Made by a program: the position numbers and the translations under genes. Below, one piece after another: positions 43,972-53,643 of a stretch of 64,000 nt of DNA. How positions within the stretch are numbered: the first letter of the stretch is position 1; every line of letters begins with the position of its first letter. The DNA is taken from assembly GCF_963676815.1 (NCBI RefSeq), contig NZ_OY781365.1:372001-436000 (forward strand), read 5' to 3'. The notes beneath the pieces were generated by a model, which was not told where the DNA came from, searched no databases, and saw only the letters and a program-made list of their open reading frames with translations. This DNA comes from an uncultured Draconibacterium sp. GTDB taxonomy: Bacteria; Bacteroidota; Bacteroidia; Bacteroidales; Prolixibacteraceae.

Positions 43972-45174
43972 TTATTCTTTTATCCGTAAAGCCCAGTTAT
44001 ACAAAACATTTCCCGTTAACGTACAGATAAACAACACCAATCCGAAAGGAATAATATCGCCGGTGTGAAACATGGCCATGATACTTCCGATAAGTGCACT
44101 AATGGCAAATCGGGCAATTCCGATAGTGGCATTTGCTGATCCTGCAACTTCCGGATTATGATTCAAAATTGTAGCCGTTCCGTTTCCAAAAACCAAACCT
44201 AAACTACCCACATACAATACAATTGATGCAAATACCGACCACAGTTTCGGATCCGGCATCAGCACCGAAACAGCGAGGATAACTCCCGAAATCAACTGCA
44301 GCAACAATCCGTAACGCAGAATTTTTTCAGGATCGTGTTTCTTCAGAAGTATGGTATTTAAAAACGAAAGCATGATGTTTAAAACAACATTAGCACTAAA
44401 AAAAATGGGGAAACGCATTTGGCTGACACCAAAATACTCCATGTAAATAAATGAGGCCGCTGTAATAAAAACATACAAACCCGACATGGGTAAACTTATG
44501 GCAAACAGCAAAATTGTACTTTGTCTATTGGAGAAAAATATCCGGTACTTTTCAATCAATTGCCGACCTGTAATTTTCCGGGTAATCAGCTCCGGAGCTC
44601 TTGATTCCGGAATAAGCAGCCACATGGATACAAATAACAGAATTGCAAATGCGAATAAAAACCAAAAGATACTTTCCCAGCCGTACCAATGAATTAAACC
44701 GGCACCAAGAACCGGTGCAAACAGAGGTGCCAGCATAATGATCATGCTTATGATGGTAACAAAGCGAGCTACCTGTTTTCCGCTGTACCAGTCGCGAATA
44801 AATACATTACCGGTAACCGTTGCAAAACCTCCGCCAAAAGCCTGTAGCACACGCAACATCAACACGTATTCAATTTTGGTGCAGGTAGTAATGAGCAGGG
44901 CGGCTAAACCATACAGCGCAATTCCGGTGAGTGCGATTGTTTTTCGTCCGAAAGCATCGGACAGAGGGCCACCGAAAAAATTACCAAAAGCAAATCCCAG
45001 AAAATACAAGGTGATAGTCAACTCGGCTACGTGTAACGACACGCCAAAATATCCGGCAATATCGGGTAACGCAGCAATGTAGGTATCAATTGCAAATGGC
45101 GACATAGCCACCATTGCAGCCATAACCATTGTTAATACGGGAATAAAAAATTTGCCTGCACGGTTTAAACTCAT
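43972..45174 (-). CDS. Bcr/CflA-type major facilitator exporter
   Basis: 400 residues with about 12 membrane helices. The motif SPFAIDTYIAALPDIAG in helix 1 and GPLSDAFGRK between helices 2 and 3 are those of Bcr/CflA drug:proton antiporters (DHA1), not of sugar:proton symporters such as FucP. It probably exports a drug-like or metabolic compound. It lies 93 bases downstream of the fucose operon on the same strand, so it could be co-transcribed, but a fucose transport role is not supported by sequence. Confidence 0.85.
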   Translation of the reverse strand: MSLNRAGKFFIPVLTMVMAAMVAMSPFAIDTYIAALPDIAGYFGVSLHVAELTITLYFLGFAFGNFFGGPLSDAFGRKTIALTGIALYGLAALLITTCTKIEYVLMLRVLQAFGGGFATVTGNVFIRDWYSGKQVARFVTIISMIIMLAPLFAPVLGAGLIHWYGWESIFWFLFAFAILLFVSMWLLIPESRAPELITRKITGRQLIEKYRIFFSNRQSTILLFAISLPMSGLYVFITAASFIYMEYFGVSQMRFPIFFSANVVLNIMLSFLNTILLKKHDPEKILRYGLLLQLISGVILAVSVLMPDPKLWSVFASIVLYVGSLGLVFGNGTATILNHNPEVAGSANATIGIARFAISALIGSIMAMFHTGDIIPFGLVLFICTLTGNVLYNWALRIKE

Positions 45175-45267
45175 ACCTTAACCTTACTTTTAAATGAGCC
45201 GCAAAGGTAAAAGTTTATTGCGATGACAATGCTTTGAACCAGAAGAGCAAAGGAGAATTTAACACTT

Positions 45268-46062
45268 TCAGGTATTAATTAGCTCATCCAGTTGTTCGGG
45301 CGACAGTCCTTCAGGATCGAATCCGGCACTCCATGCTAACAACAGAAGTTTAGCTCCCTTATTGGCCACATCCAGGAAGTCGAACGCTTCTTCCATATCA
45401 ACACCAGTTGCCAAAGCTCCATGTTTTTCCCACAAAACCACATCATGATTTATTAATGCTTCCAACGTAAGATTTGCCAGTTGCTCGGTTCCATATCGTG
45501 CATAATCGGCACAGCCAACGCCGCGCGGAACATACAACTTTATTTCCGGGCACATTTTCCAAAGCGAGTGATTAAACAAAGCTTCATCCTTAAAAAGTTT
45601 ATGATGGCTCAAAACCACCAACTCTATTGGATGCGCATGAACGACAGCTTTTTTGCCGGTATTGTTGGCGGCATTAAAAAGATGAATTTTTATGTGTGCG
45701 CTCAATTCAGAAGTCGGTTTAAATCCTGCACTTTTCCCTCCCCACAAAACAGAATAGGCAGTAGCCATTTGGTTAACAGCGATGATTGCAGCCACTTCTT
45801 CTGCCCTATTCACCAAATGCCGCAAACGACAACCTGAACCGGTAACAAAAAGTATCATGTCTGCAGCTTCTTTTGGGAAATCGCAGGGAACTTCTTCTTC
45901 ACTTTGGTCTATTGTTGAATCCGGAAACAATCCGCTAAGATCGATGGAAATATTTCCTGAGCTTTTTTCTGCCCACTCTTTTTCCCATAAATAACCGGCA
46001 ACCTCGCTAACCTGTTTAATATGTTTCACGACTTCGGCCGGAAGATTTTTTAATGCATCCAC
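45268..46062 (-). CDS. fucA: RhaD-type class II aldolase (fuculose/rhamnulose-1-phosphate)
   Basis: 264 residues if the GTG at 46062 is the start; the frame stays open further up but there overlaps fucK in another frame and reads as noise. Class II zinc aldolase: SGNIS near the N terminus, zinc histidines in HAHP and KHGA. Sequence and length are closer to rhamnulose-1-phosphate aldolase (RhaD) than to the shorter FucA, but the position after fucI and fucK shows that it splits L-fuculose-1-phosphate to DHAP and L-lactaldehyde. The symbol reflects context. The start is uncertain, with no ATG at the right place. Confidence 0.8.
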   Translation of the reverse strand: MDALKNLPAEVVKHIKQVSEVAGYLWEKEWAEKSSGNISIDLSGLFPDSTIDQSEEEVPCDFPKEAADMILFVTGSGCRLRHLVNRAEEVAAIIAVNQMATAYSVLWGGKSAGFKPTSELSAHIKIHLFNAANNTGKKAVVHAHPIELVVLSHHKLFKDEALFNHSLWKMCPEIKLYVPRGVGCADYARYGTEQLANLTLEALINHDVVLWEKHGALATGVDMEEAFDFLDVANKGAKLLLLAWSAGFDPEGLSPEQLDELINT

Positions 46063-46093
46063 AGTTAATTTTAAGTTTTGTAGTTCAACACTT

Positions 46094-47572
46094 CTATAAA
46101 ATGTATTGCATGCGTTCTTTAAACACCTGATACAACTCCACGTATTGTCTTTGGTTTTCAGATGGATGAATAATTTTAGGATTATAATCAACCATCTTCC
46201 GGGCTTCTCCGGGCGATTTTGCGACCCCACTTCCCGCAAAAACAAACAAGGCTGCTCCCAAAACGGTTGTCTCCTTCTGATCGACCAGTTGTATGGGCAA
46301 ATTACAAACATCGGCACGCAATTGATTCCAAAGATAGTTTTTTGATCCACCACCCACACAAATTATTTTTTCGGCTTTAAAACCACCGGCATTTTCCAGT
46401 GCCTCGATGCCAAACCGTAAGCGATACGCCAGGCTTTCAAGAAATGCCCGGTAGATTTCGCCACGTTTTGTATGAATTGTTAAACCGTTAATCGCGCCAA
46501 AAGTATTATTTCCGCCTTCGCCATAAAACGAAGGATTTACCCAAACAGAAGATTCGCCGGGCTGAACAACACTCGCATCATCAATCATTTTTTTGTACAA
46601 AGCATCGCCACTTAGTTCCGGATAAAAGTTTTTGGCAAACCACTCTAATATTCCCGAAGCCAGGTAATTCTGCCCGATATTGAACAGTCCTTTTTCGGCA
46701 TCCATTTCGGTGGTCAACTGCGCCGCCAGTTCCTTTTTTGTCGACTTAAAACCGGCACTACGCGCCATAATGATTTCCCATGTTCCGCTGCTCAGCACCA
46801 GCTCGTTTTCATTGGCTCCCGAGCCAAACACTGCAAACTGTGTATCGTGCCCGCCAAAAAAAACCGGAACATTTTTTGGAATCCCCGTTTCAGTTTCAGC
46901 TTTTTGATGAACGGCTCCGGCCAATTCACCAGATTCTGCAATATCTCCCAAAATATCGTTCCGAATTTCCAAGGCTGCAAATATCTTTTCCGAAGGCTTT
47001 TGCTTTTGCATATCCATCAACATGGAAGTACCTGCCATGGTAGCGTCGTTGCGCAACTCGCCCGTCAGCTTAAAAATAAACAGCGAAGTGATAAATAAGA
47101 AACGATGCGCTTTTTCTATTACCTCCGGCCGGTTTTCCTTCATCCACACAAACTTATTAATGGTATTAAATGCATACGGAAAAGTGGCGGCCTCGGCATA
47201 CAAATCTTCAAGAGGAATATATTTCCCAATCTCATTCATTACAGGCGTTGTGCGCTGACATTGCCACGAAATTACCGGGTAAAGCAGTTTGCCTTCACTA
47301 TCCACAAAAGCACCATCAACGCCAAAAGTAGTAACAGTTACGCCTGCAATCCGTTTTGCATCAATTGCAGCCATAACTTTTTGTGAAGCAGAACAAAGTT
47401 TTCCCCACATTTCTTCCACATCCCAAATTACGCCACCAGGCAATTCAGGATCGGGACTTGTATTGTTCGCAGTCGATTCCGAAGCCACAATTTTGCCATG
47501 TACATCCATGGCGATCACCCGCAGGTTTGTGGCTCCGCAATCGAATACTATTGCCAGATCTTTTTCAGGCAT
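46094..47572 (-). CDS. fucK: L-fuculokinase (FGGY family)
   Basis: 492 residues from ATG 47572, five bases after the fucI stop. An in-frame GTG at 47578 overlapping that stop would add two residues. FGGY sugar kinase: DCGATNLR phosphate loop, TTFGVDGA, GGHDTQFA, SSGTWEI and GGGSKNYLWNQ all match E. coli FucK, which has nearly the same length. It phosphorylates L-fuculose with ATP. Tightly coupled in the order fucI-fucK-aldolase. Confidence 0.93.
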   Translation of the reverse strand: MPEKDLAIVFDCGATNLRVIAMDVHGKIVASESTANNTSPDPELPGGVIWDVEEMWGKLCSASQKVMAAIDAKRIAGVTVTTFGVDGAFVDSEGKLLYPVISWQCQRTTPVMNEIGKYIPLEDLYAEAATFPYAFNTINKFVWMKENRPEVIEKAHRFLFITSLFIFKLTGELRNDATMAGTSMLMDMQKQKPSEKIFAALEIRNDILGDIAESGELAGAVHQKAETETGIPKNVPVFFGGHDTQFAVFGSGANENELVLSSGTWEIIMARSAGFKSTKKELAAQLTTEMDAEKGLFNIGQNYLASGILEWFAKNFYPELSGDALYKKMIDDASVVQPGESSVWVNPSFYGEGGNNTFGAINGLTIHTKRGEIYRAFLESLAYRLRFGIEALENAGGFKAEKIICVGGGSKNYLWNQLRADVCNLPIQLVDQKETTVLGAALFVFAGSGVAKSPGEARKMVDYNPKIIHPSENQRQYVELYQVFKERMQYIL

Positions 47573-47577
47573 AAGCA

Positions 47578-49365
47578 CTATTTTTTACCGTAGAGCGGCC
47601 CGTACGATTCACAGGCACGAAAATCTGATCCTTCTTTATTCTCACCAAACGATGCCCATGCACTTGGCCGGAACACCTTGTCCTCATCAACATTATGCAT
47701 GTTCACCGGAATGCGCAACATGGAAGCTAACGTTATAAGATCGGCACCAATATGACCGTAACTAATTGCACCGTGATTGGCGCCCCAGTTGGCCATTACT
47801 GAGTATACATCTTTAAAAGCCCCCTCACCATTTACACGTGGCACAAACCAGGTTGTCGGCCAGGTTGGATTTGTGCGTTCATCTAAAATTTCATGAATAT
47901 CATTAGGAAGTTCAACCGTCCAACCTTCGGCAATTTGAAGCACCGGCCCCAGTCCATCAACCAGATTTACACGACTCATAGTAACCGGCATTTGTCCGGC
48001 AGTTTTAAACTGTGACGAATAACCTCCTCCACGGAAATAACCACGCTCAGCCTGTGGCCACAGCGTATTCTCCAAACACTTTTGCACTTCTTCTTCGGTA
48101 ATTTCCCAGAAAGGTTTCATAGCCGGTTTTCCTTCAGAATCGCGTTGCTGCGCTGTTGCATCTAGCGTTGTTGAACCGGAGTTGATCAGGTGAATAATAC
48201 CACCTTCGGCCAGGCCTGTTAATTCTTTTCCGCAAACACGTTTAACCGCTTTCGGACTCCAGTAGGTTCGCACGTCAGAAAATATCTGGCTGGTTTTGCT
48301 CAGCAAATGCCCGAACAACATAGAAACACCATTTAAACTATCGTTTTCGGTTGCAAAAACAAACGCCTGACGAATACCATTCCAATCGAATGACGAATTC
48401 AAAATTGCCTCTGTAAAATCGGCATTCGGTTTATAATCCGTCCACTGACGTTGCCCCTGGAAACCACCCAAAATTGCATTTCTTCCCAAACCTTCTTCGC
48501 GGTAACCTTTGGCAACAACTTTTTCGTTACCGATCATCATATCGCGGCAAATCAAAGTCATTTTAACCACCGTCTCCCACTCTTCTTCCTTTCTGGCGGC
48601 ATCCGCCTGGTCTTCCGGTTTATTTACATCTTTGCCTTCTTTGCAGTTTTCTTTTGTCCAGGCCAGAGCTTTTTGATACTCCTCCTCATCGTAAATTCCT
48701 TCGTCCATCCGTCTGAGAATTTCTACCGATTCAACAAACTCGGTGCGAATTCCCAAATACTTTTGAAAAAAAGATGAATCTACCATCGAACCTGCAATTC
48801 CCATCGAACTATATCCAATCGACAAATACGACTTTCCTTTCATTTGAGCCACTGCCAGCCCCGATTTTACAAAACGTAGTATCTTTTCTTTTACATCTTC
48901 CGGAATTGTTGTGTCGCCGGCATCCTGCACATCGCGACCATAAATTCCGAAAGTTGGCAATCCCTTTTGTGTATATCCGGCCAAAGCTGCAGCCAGATAA
49001 ACTGCTCCCGGGCGTTCGGTTCCGTTAAATCCCCAAACTGCTTTTGGCACCAGCGGATCGGTGTCCATCACCTCAGTTCCGTAACACCAGCACGGCGTAA
49101 CCGTTAATGAAACACCAACCCCCTCTTTTCTGAATTTTTCAGCACATAATGCAGCTTCTGCCACACCACCGATGCAAGTATCAGCAATAACACATTCTAC
49201 GGTTTCGCCACTTGGAAATCTTAATTGTTCGCTGATAAAAGCTGCTGCTGCCTTTGCAAGGTCCATTACCTGTTTTTCTAGTGACTCCCGAACACCACGT
49301 TCGCGTCCGTCAATAACCGGGCGGATACCCACTTTTGGCAAGTCGCCAATTAGTCTGTTAGCCAT
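47578..49365 (-). CDS. fucI: L-fucose isomerase
   Basis: 595 residues, close to the 591 of E. coli FucI and highly similar throughout (VGIRPVIDGR, VTPCWCYG, WGFNGTERPGAVYL, FQGQRQWTD). Manganese ligands Glu340 (ATEND), Asp364 (SDVRTYW) and His531 (WGANHG) are all present. It isomerises L-fucose (and often D-arabinose) to the ketose. First gene of the operon, divergent from an AraC regulator. It implies that the host takes up fucose released from glycans, though no FucP transporter is seen in the window. Confidence 0.97.
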   Translation of the reverse strand: MANRLIGDLPKVGIRPVIDGRERGVRESLEKQVMDLAKAAAAFISEQLRFPSGETVECVIADTCIGGVAEAALCAEKFRKEGVGVSLTVTPCWCYGTEVMDTDPLVPKAVWGFNGTERPGAVYLAAALAGYTQKGLPTFGIYGRDVQDAGDTTIPEDVKEKILRFVKSGLAVAQMKGKSYLSIGYSSMGIAGSMVDSSFFQKYLGIRTEFVESVEILRRMDEGIYDEEEYQKALAWTKENCKEGKDVNKPEDQADAARKEEEWETVVKMTLICRDMMIGNEKVVAKGYREEGLGRNAILGGFQGQRQWTDYKPNADFTEAILNSSFDWNGIRQAFVFATENDSLNGVSMLFGHLLSKTSQIFSDVRTYWSPKAVKRVCGKELTGLAEGGIIHLINSGSTTLDATAQQRDSEGKPAMKPFWEITEEEVQKCLENTLWPQAERGYFRGGGYSSQFKTAGQMPVTMSRVNLVDGLGPVLQIAEGWTVELPNDIHEILDERTNPTWPTTWFVPRVNGEGAFKDVYSVMANWGANHGAISYGHIGADLITLASMLRIPVNMHNVDEDKVFRPSAWASFGENKEGSDFRACESYGPLYGKK

Positions 49366-49456
49366 AATTGTCTATTTAGATTTTTGAAGTTTATTGTATT
49401 TATTTAGTCCTTGCAAAGTACCACTATACCGCTCTAAAAGCAATGGCTATTTTTAT

Positions 49457-49464
49457 TACATTTG
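49457..49464 (+). promoter_or_regulatory. Candidate Bacteroidota -7 box for the AraC gene
   Basis: TACATTTG matches the TAnnTTTG consensus exactly, 25 bases before the AraC ATG at 49489. No convincing -33 box was found. The fucI promoter must also lie in this 123-base gap; the nearest match on that strand, TACTTTG, is one base short. Confidence 0.5.
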
Positions 49465-49488
49465 TATCTGATTCTAACATCAACCAAT

Positions 49489-50400
49489 ATGACTATCCTT
49501 AAAATAAAGCCTGAAAAAGGTGATCCTTCTGATGTTATTCAGTTTTTTCCGAAGTATAACATTCAGCTACTTTGCTGCCGGCATTGGTGGCTCGAGAACT
49601 GGGAATACACCGAACTTTCCTTCCCCTACTGGCGCATTTACCACAACAGTGCCGAAGGTGCTAAAATCATTTATAATGATACAGAGTACAGTTTATCTCC
49701 CAACCAGATAATTTTGATTCCTCCCAACACTTCCTATGCTACACGTTTGTATGACCACGAAATACCAAAAGAAGGATTTTCACTCGTAGGAGGACGTGTT
49801 GATTTGGATTCGGTCAGACAAAAAATGTCTTCAAAACCAAGCCTTTTACACCTGTTTATTCACTTTAGTATTGGAATACCTTACGACAATATCTCGCCAG
49901 GAGTTTTTAGCTTCGAACTAACCGAGCATCTCCAATCGAAACTTCAGTTGATAAAAAATCACCTTACCAAGGATCACAAATTCTTTAGCTTCCATATCAG
50001 TTTGGTGATAAAGGCATTAATCGCTGATTTACTCACCGACCTGCCCGAGTCGAATTGGGATTTAATTTCAAACGATCATCGCATTATCAGCTGTTTGCGC
50101 TACATCGAAGAAAATTTAGCATACGATTTGAGCAACCCAATTTTAGCCGACAAAGCCAAAATGGCGACAAATGCATTTATCCGTCTTTTTTCGAATGAAG
50201 TTGGTATATCGATTCAAAAGTATATTCGTAACAAACGCATCGACCAAGCTTGTATCATGCTTCACCACTCAAACTTTAGTATCGACGAAATTGCCTTAAA
50301 AACAGGTTTTGCCGACCGCTATCATTTTTCCCGGATCTTTAAACAATCTACAAGTATTTCTCCGGCGCGGTACAGAAAGGAGTTTGGACTGAGTTCCTGA
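49489..50400 (+). CDS. AraC-family regulator, probably of the fucose operon
   Basis: 303 residues from ATG 49489; a TTG nine codons upstream overlaps the promoter box and is rejected. N-terminal cupin-like sensor domain (about 25-130, LSPNQIILIPPNTSY) and C-terminal double HTH (about 205-300, IDEIALKTGFADRYHFSRIFK). Divergent from fucI with 123 bases between, so it probably activates fucI-fucK-aldolase in response to fucose or fuculose. Fucose regulators in model bacteria are GntR or DeoR proteins; AraC control is a less common arrangement. Confidence 0.87.
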   Translation: MTILKIKPEKGDPSDVIQFFPKYNIQLLCCRHWWLENWEYTELSFPYWRIYHNSAEGAKIIYNDTEYSLSPNQIILIPPNTSYATRLYDHEIPKEGFSLVGGRVDLDSVRQKMSSKPSLLHLFIHFSIGIPYDNISPGVFSFELTEHLQSKLQLIKNHLTKDHKFFSFHISLVIKALIADLLTDLPESNWDLISNDHRIISCLRYIEENLAYDLSNPILADKAKMATNAFIRLFSNEVGISIQKYIRNKRIDQACIMLHHSNFSIDEIALKTGFADRYHFSRIFKQSTSISPARYRKEFGLSS

Positions 50401-50460
50401 ATAATATTTTTGATTTTAGGAATCAGAAATACAAATGAAAATAATACAATTTTCTTCGAA

Positions 50461-50519
50461 CTCTCCCTCATTCCCTCGTAGAGAGGGACGATTGTGTCGA
50501 AGGCACAATCAGGGTGAGT
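50461..50519. repeat. Palindromic multi-hairpin intergenic repeat
   Basis: The 240-base gap 50401-50640 between convergent AraC and GH2 genes holds CCCTC/GAGGG and GATTGTG/CACAATC hairpins inside an outer CTC-CCT/AGGG-GAG pairing. This compact multi-stem form is typical of dispersed REP-like elements; I recall similar text in other Bacteroidota genomes but cannot confirm it. Only one copy is seen in this window. Confidence 0.5.
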
Positions 50520-50570
50520 CTAATAACTTAGAACCTAATTGTGCTACTGATTTTTGAGAGACTTTCATAT

Positions 50571-50604
50571 AAAAAAAGCAGCAGCAAGAAATTCCTGCTG
50601 CTGC
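50571..50604 (-). terminator. Intrinsic terminator of the GH43-GH2 operon
   Basis: A perfect 9-bp stem GCAGCAGCA (50578-50586 with 50596-50604) with a 9-base loop; on the minus strand it is followed by seven T. It lies 37 bases past the GH2 stop. Confidence 0.9.
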
Positions 50605-50640
50605 CTTCAAATAATCCAAACTTAATCTATATCGAAATAT

Positions 50641-52449
50641 CTATTTGTATTCCGCAGCTTTCTTTTCGTAGTACTTTTGCAATTCGAAGAAAGCTTTCTT
50701 TTTATATCCTTTTTCAGAAATCAGGCCTTTTCGGTTCCAGCCATCCTGTACATCGGGCAGCTGACGAAGCGGCGACATAAAATCAACCAGAATCCAGGGT
50801 GTCATTCCTGCCAATCCATCAATTTTGTCGAACATATTAATGCTTTCGTGGTACAGATATTCCTGAAACTCTTCACTCCAACGCGTCAAACTATCGGCAT
50901 GAAATCCCTGCAACGCACCACCTCCAAATTCGCTGACAATTATAGGCTTGTCTTCATCCGATGAAATAACTTTTTCGCGACACTCGTCGGGCAGACCACC
51001 GTACCAGCCCAAATATTCGTTGAAGCTCACCACGTCGAGATATTTCATTAACGGATCGTTGATCGTGTAATATTTAGCCGTATTTCCATCGCCGGGCTGA
51101 TCCTTTTTACAAGCGGCCGACAACAAGCGGGTACTATCCATTGAACGAACATGATCGGCTACAGCGCCCAAAAATGCATTTCGGGAAGCGGATGGTGTTG
51201 TTTCGTTTGCAATCGACCAGATTATTGAACTCGCGCGGTTATAATCGCGGTTTATCATTTCAGAATACTGTTGTTTTGCTTTTCGCAGAACCTCCTGATC
51301 TTCCCAGTCGATTCCCCAATACAACGGCAACTCTTCCCAAAGCAATATTCCCATTTTGTCGGCCTCACGGAGAATATTTTCCTGATGCGGATAATGCGCC
51401 AAACGAATAAAGTTACACCCCAGTTCTTTTGCCCAGCCCAAAACCAGTTTTGCATCGTCAACAGAATTTGCACGGTCGGAACGAAGCGGATTTTCATCAT
51501 GCAGCGAAATTCCTCTCAAGAAAACCTGTTCACCGTTCAACAGGATTTTTTTGCCTTCTGTTTCAATGGTTCGAAATCCGATTTGATCAGTTATTTTATC
51601 ATCTGCAGCAGAGATAGAAACTTCGTACAATTTTGGATTTTTGGGCGACCAAAGTTCCATATTTTTTACGTCGATGGTAAAATTGCAGGTCCCATCGGCT
51701 TCAACATCAATTTCTTTGTCAACCTTTAATTCAGGAATTTCAATTCGGGCTTTTTCCGGAAATGATTCTCCGTCAAGCAGAAGCTTCCCATTAATTTGTT
51801 TGCTTTTTGCGTTAAGTGAGCTTTTGTCTAACGAAAGAAAATAATTGCTCACAAAAGTCTTGGGCATTTCAACCAACAGCACATCGCGGGTAATACCACC
51901 ATGATTAAACCAATCGGTAACCGGAGCTGGAATTCCTCCTTTTCTGCGGCTGTTGTTTACACCGATAATCAGAAAATTGTCCTTCTCTTTGATCAAGTCA
52001 GTGACTTCGAAAGCGAAAGGCGTAAAACCACCTTCGTGAACGCCAAGCACTTTTCCGTTTAAAGTTACCGTACTTATATAATTGGCCGCACCAACGTACA
52101 CAAAATAACGTTTGTCGTTCGAGAGATCCGATTTATCAAAGGTTTTGCGGTACCAGATACTTCCTTCGTAGTATGCCAGCTCAGGCTTTTGTGCATCCCA
52201 GGCACCCGGAACCCAAAGCGTTTGTGCATCATCGAAACTGTATTCTATCCGGTCTGATTTATCCTTTTGTTTTACATTCTCATAAACGGGCATAAAACCG
52301 ATTTGCCCTTGTTCGTAGGGATCGAGTACATACTTCCACTTCCCGTTCAAACTGGTGAACTCCCGTCCGTTTGCATTCTGAATAAATACATCCTGCGCCA
52401 ATCCAATAAATGGCAACAGGAGCAATGCAAATACTGCTAATTTCTTCAT
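50641..52449 (-). CDS. Exported GH2 beta-glucuronidase-type enzyme
   Basis: 602 residues; signal peptide about 1-18 (GLAQ). GH2 layout: sugar-binding jelly roll (about 20-195), Ig-like domain (about 200-295), TIM barrel (about 300-602). Acid/base Glu416 in IANETT, nucleophile Glu507 in VSEFGG. The C-terminal NRKG (Asn572, Lys574) matches the NxK motif that binds the carboxylate in beta-glucuronidases (NKKG in E. coli GUS), so a terminal beta-glucuronic or galacturonic acid is the likely target. It follows the GH43 gene by 12 bases. Confidence 0.88.
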   Translation of the reverse strand: MKKLAVFALLLLPFIGLAQDVFIQNANGREFTSLNGKWKYVLDPYEQGQIGFMPVYENVKQKDKSDRIEYSFDDAQTLWVPGAWDAQKPELAYYEGSIWYRKTFDKSDLSNDKRYFVYVGAANYISTVTLNGKVLGVHEGGFTPFAFEVTDLIKEKDNFLIIGVNNSRRKGGIPAPVTDWFNHGGITRDVLLVEMPKTFVSNYFLSLDKSSLNAKSKQINGKLLLDGESFPEKARIEIPELKVDKEIDVEADGTCNFTIDVKNMELWSPKNPKLYEVSISAADDKITDQIGFRTIETEGKKILLNGEQVFLRGISLHDENPLRSDRANSVDDAKLVLGWAKELGCNFIRLAHYPHQENILREADKMGILLWEELPLYWGIDWEDQEVLRKAKQQYSEMINRDYNRASSIIWSIANETTPSASRNAFLGAVADHVRSMDSTRLLSAACKKDQPGDGNTAKYYTINDPLMKYLDVVSFNEYLGWYGGLPDECREKVISSDEDKPIIVSEFGGGALQGFHADSLTRWSEEFQEYLYHESINMFDKIDGLAGMTPWILVDFMSPLRQLPDVQDGWNRKGLISEKGYKKKAFFELQKYYEKKAAEYK

Positions 52450-52461
52450 TATTTCTACTTA

Positions 52462-53643
52462 TTATAATTCGTTTGATTCATCAAATATGCTGAGGTTCCA
52501 CTGATCCATCCATTTTAATACCGGCAATCCGTTTTCAAATTGAATGGGCAACCAGATGTAACTAGCCTCAATCGGTTTTTTGGGCGTCCAGCGATCGGCC
52601 ATAAAAATAAAGGCATCCTTTTTCCCTGCCACCGGTAAAATGTATGTGCTTTGCGAGTGAAAAGTGAGATCGGCATCCTCTCCAACACAAGGATTTGGAT
52701 GTTGTTCCCAAGGCCCCCAGATCGATTCAGCCGTAAACATTCGGGCAGCATTAGGATCCCAACCGGTACATCCTGAGGTGATCATTAAATACGTCCCGTC
52801 TTTTTTGAAAATGGCGGGCGCTTCGTTATGTCCGCCTGGAGCAACTCGTATATATTTTCCGGTATAATTTAAATAATTATCACTCAGTTCGGCAATGTGC
52901 AGTGTCAGGTTTTCTTCCGATGCATAAATGTGATAGGCTTTACCGTCATCATCAACAAAAAGTGTCATGTCGCGCGACATTTGTCCTCCTTCAAAATCAC
53001 GGCGAATAAACAGTCCATCATGAACAGCAGCCATCCAATCATCGGTCCACCAATCGGAAAAATCTTCCATTGTAACACTGCTGTTTTTCTGGGATTCAGT
53101 CATGTTCTGTGGCCAAACTCCTGCATTGGGTCGCAATGAACGAAGATAGGTGTATGGCCCGGTAACATTGTCGCTAACGGCAATACCAACACGCGCAGCA
53201 CTGTACCCCTTACCTTTTAACTCCAAATGAAAATACAATACAAACTGTTGCGTTTTTTCGTTGTAAATAACCTTCGGTCGCTCCATAACACAGCCCGCCT
53301 CAATATCGCTTCCAACACTGTCGCTCACCGGCAACACAACACCTTCAGGTTTCCAGTTGTACAAATCTTTTGACGAATAACAATTCACACCCACACGTGC
53401 CGAACTGGTATTTTCGCTTTTGTACTCACCAAACCAATAATACGTGTTATCGTAATATAGAATCCCTCCACCATGCGCGTTGATATGCACACTGTCGGCA
53501 TCGGGCCAGGGTTGCCCCGGATAAAAATTTTGAAATCCTTGCGGGTCTTCTTTTTTCGAATTGCACCCCATTAATACAACTATTAAAGAGACGCAAAAGA
53601 AAGTAAAGAGAATGGAATAAAGTTGGTTTAATCGTGGTTTCAT
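52462..53643 (-). CDS. GH43 lipoprotein of the exo-beta-1,3-galactanase type
   Basis: 393 residues; lipoprotein signal with LMGC (Cys27). Five-bladed propeller with INAHGGGILYYDNTYYWFGE at its start. Three residues correspond by surrounding sequence to the active site of Phanerochaete exo-beta-1,3-galactanase: Glu121 (MERPKV), Glu274 (NEAPAIF) and Gln331 (FHSQSTY), the Gln replacing the usual GH43 base. This points to subfamily 24 or the related subfamily 34. An extra segment (about 170-222) rich in Trp and Asp is inserted between blades. It heads an operon with the GH2 gene and is likely controlled by hybrid regulator 2 just upstream. Confidence 0.85.
   Translation of the reverse strand: MKPRLNQLYSILFTFFCVSLIVVLMGCNSKKEDPQGFQNFYPGQPWPDADSVHINAHGGGILYYDNTYYWFGEYKSENTSSARVGVNCYSSKDLYNWKPEGVVLPVSDSVGSDIEAGCVMERPKVIYNEKTQQFVLYFHLELKGKGYSAARVGIAVSDNVTGPYTYLRSLRPNAGVWPQNMTESQKNSSVTMEDFSDWWTDDWMAAVHDGLFIRRDFEGGQMSRDMTLFVDDDGKAYHIYASEENLTLHIAELSDNYLNYTGKYIRVAPGGHNEAPAIFKKDGTYLMITSGCTGWDPNAARMFTAESIWGPWEQHPNPCVGEDADLTFHSQSTYILPVAGKKDAFIFMADRWTPKKPIEASYIWLPIQFENGLPVLKWMDQWNLSIFDESNEL

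Noticed and set aside
43972..45174. MFS gene as a fucose permease
   Set aside because: Helix-1 and loop motifs are of the Bcr/CflA exporter type rather than FucP, despite its position after the fucose operon.
46063..46359. N-terminal extension of the aldolase into fucK
   Set aside because: It overlaps fucK and has no similarity to class II aldolases; the conserved domain starts near 46062.
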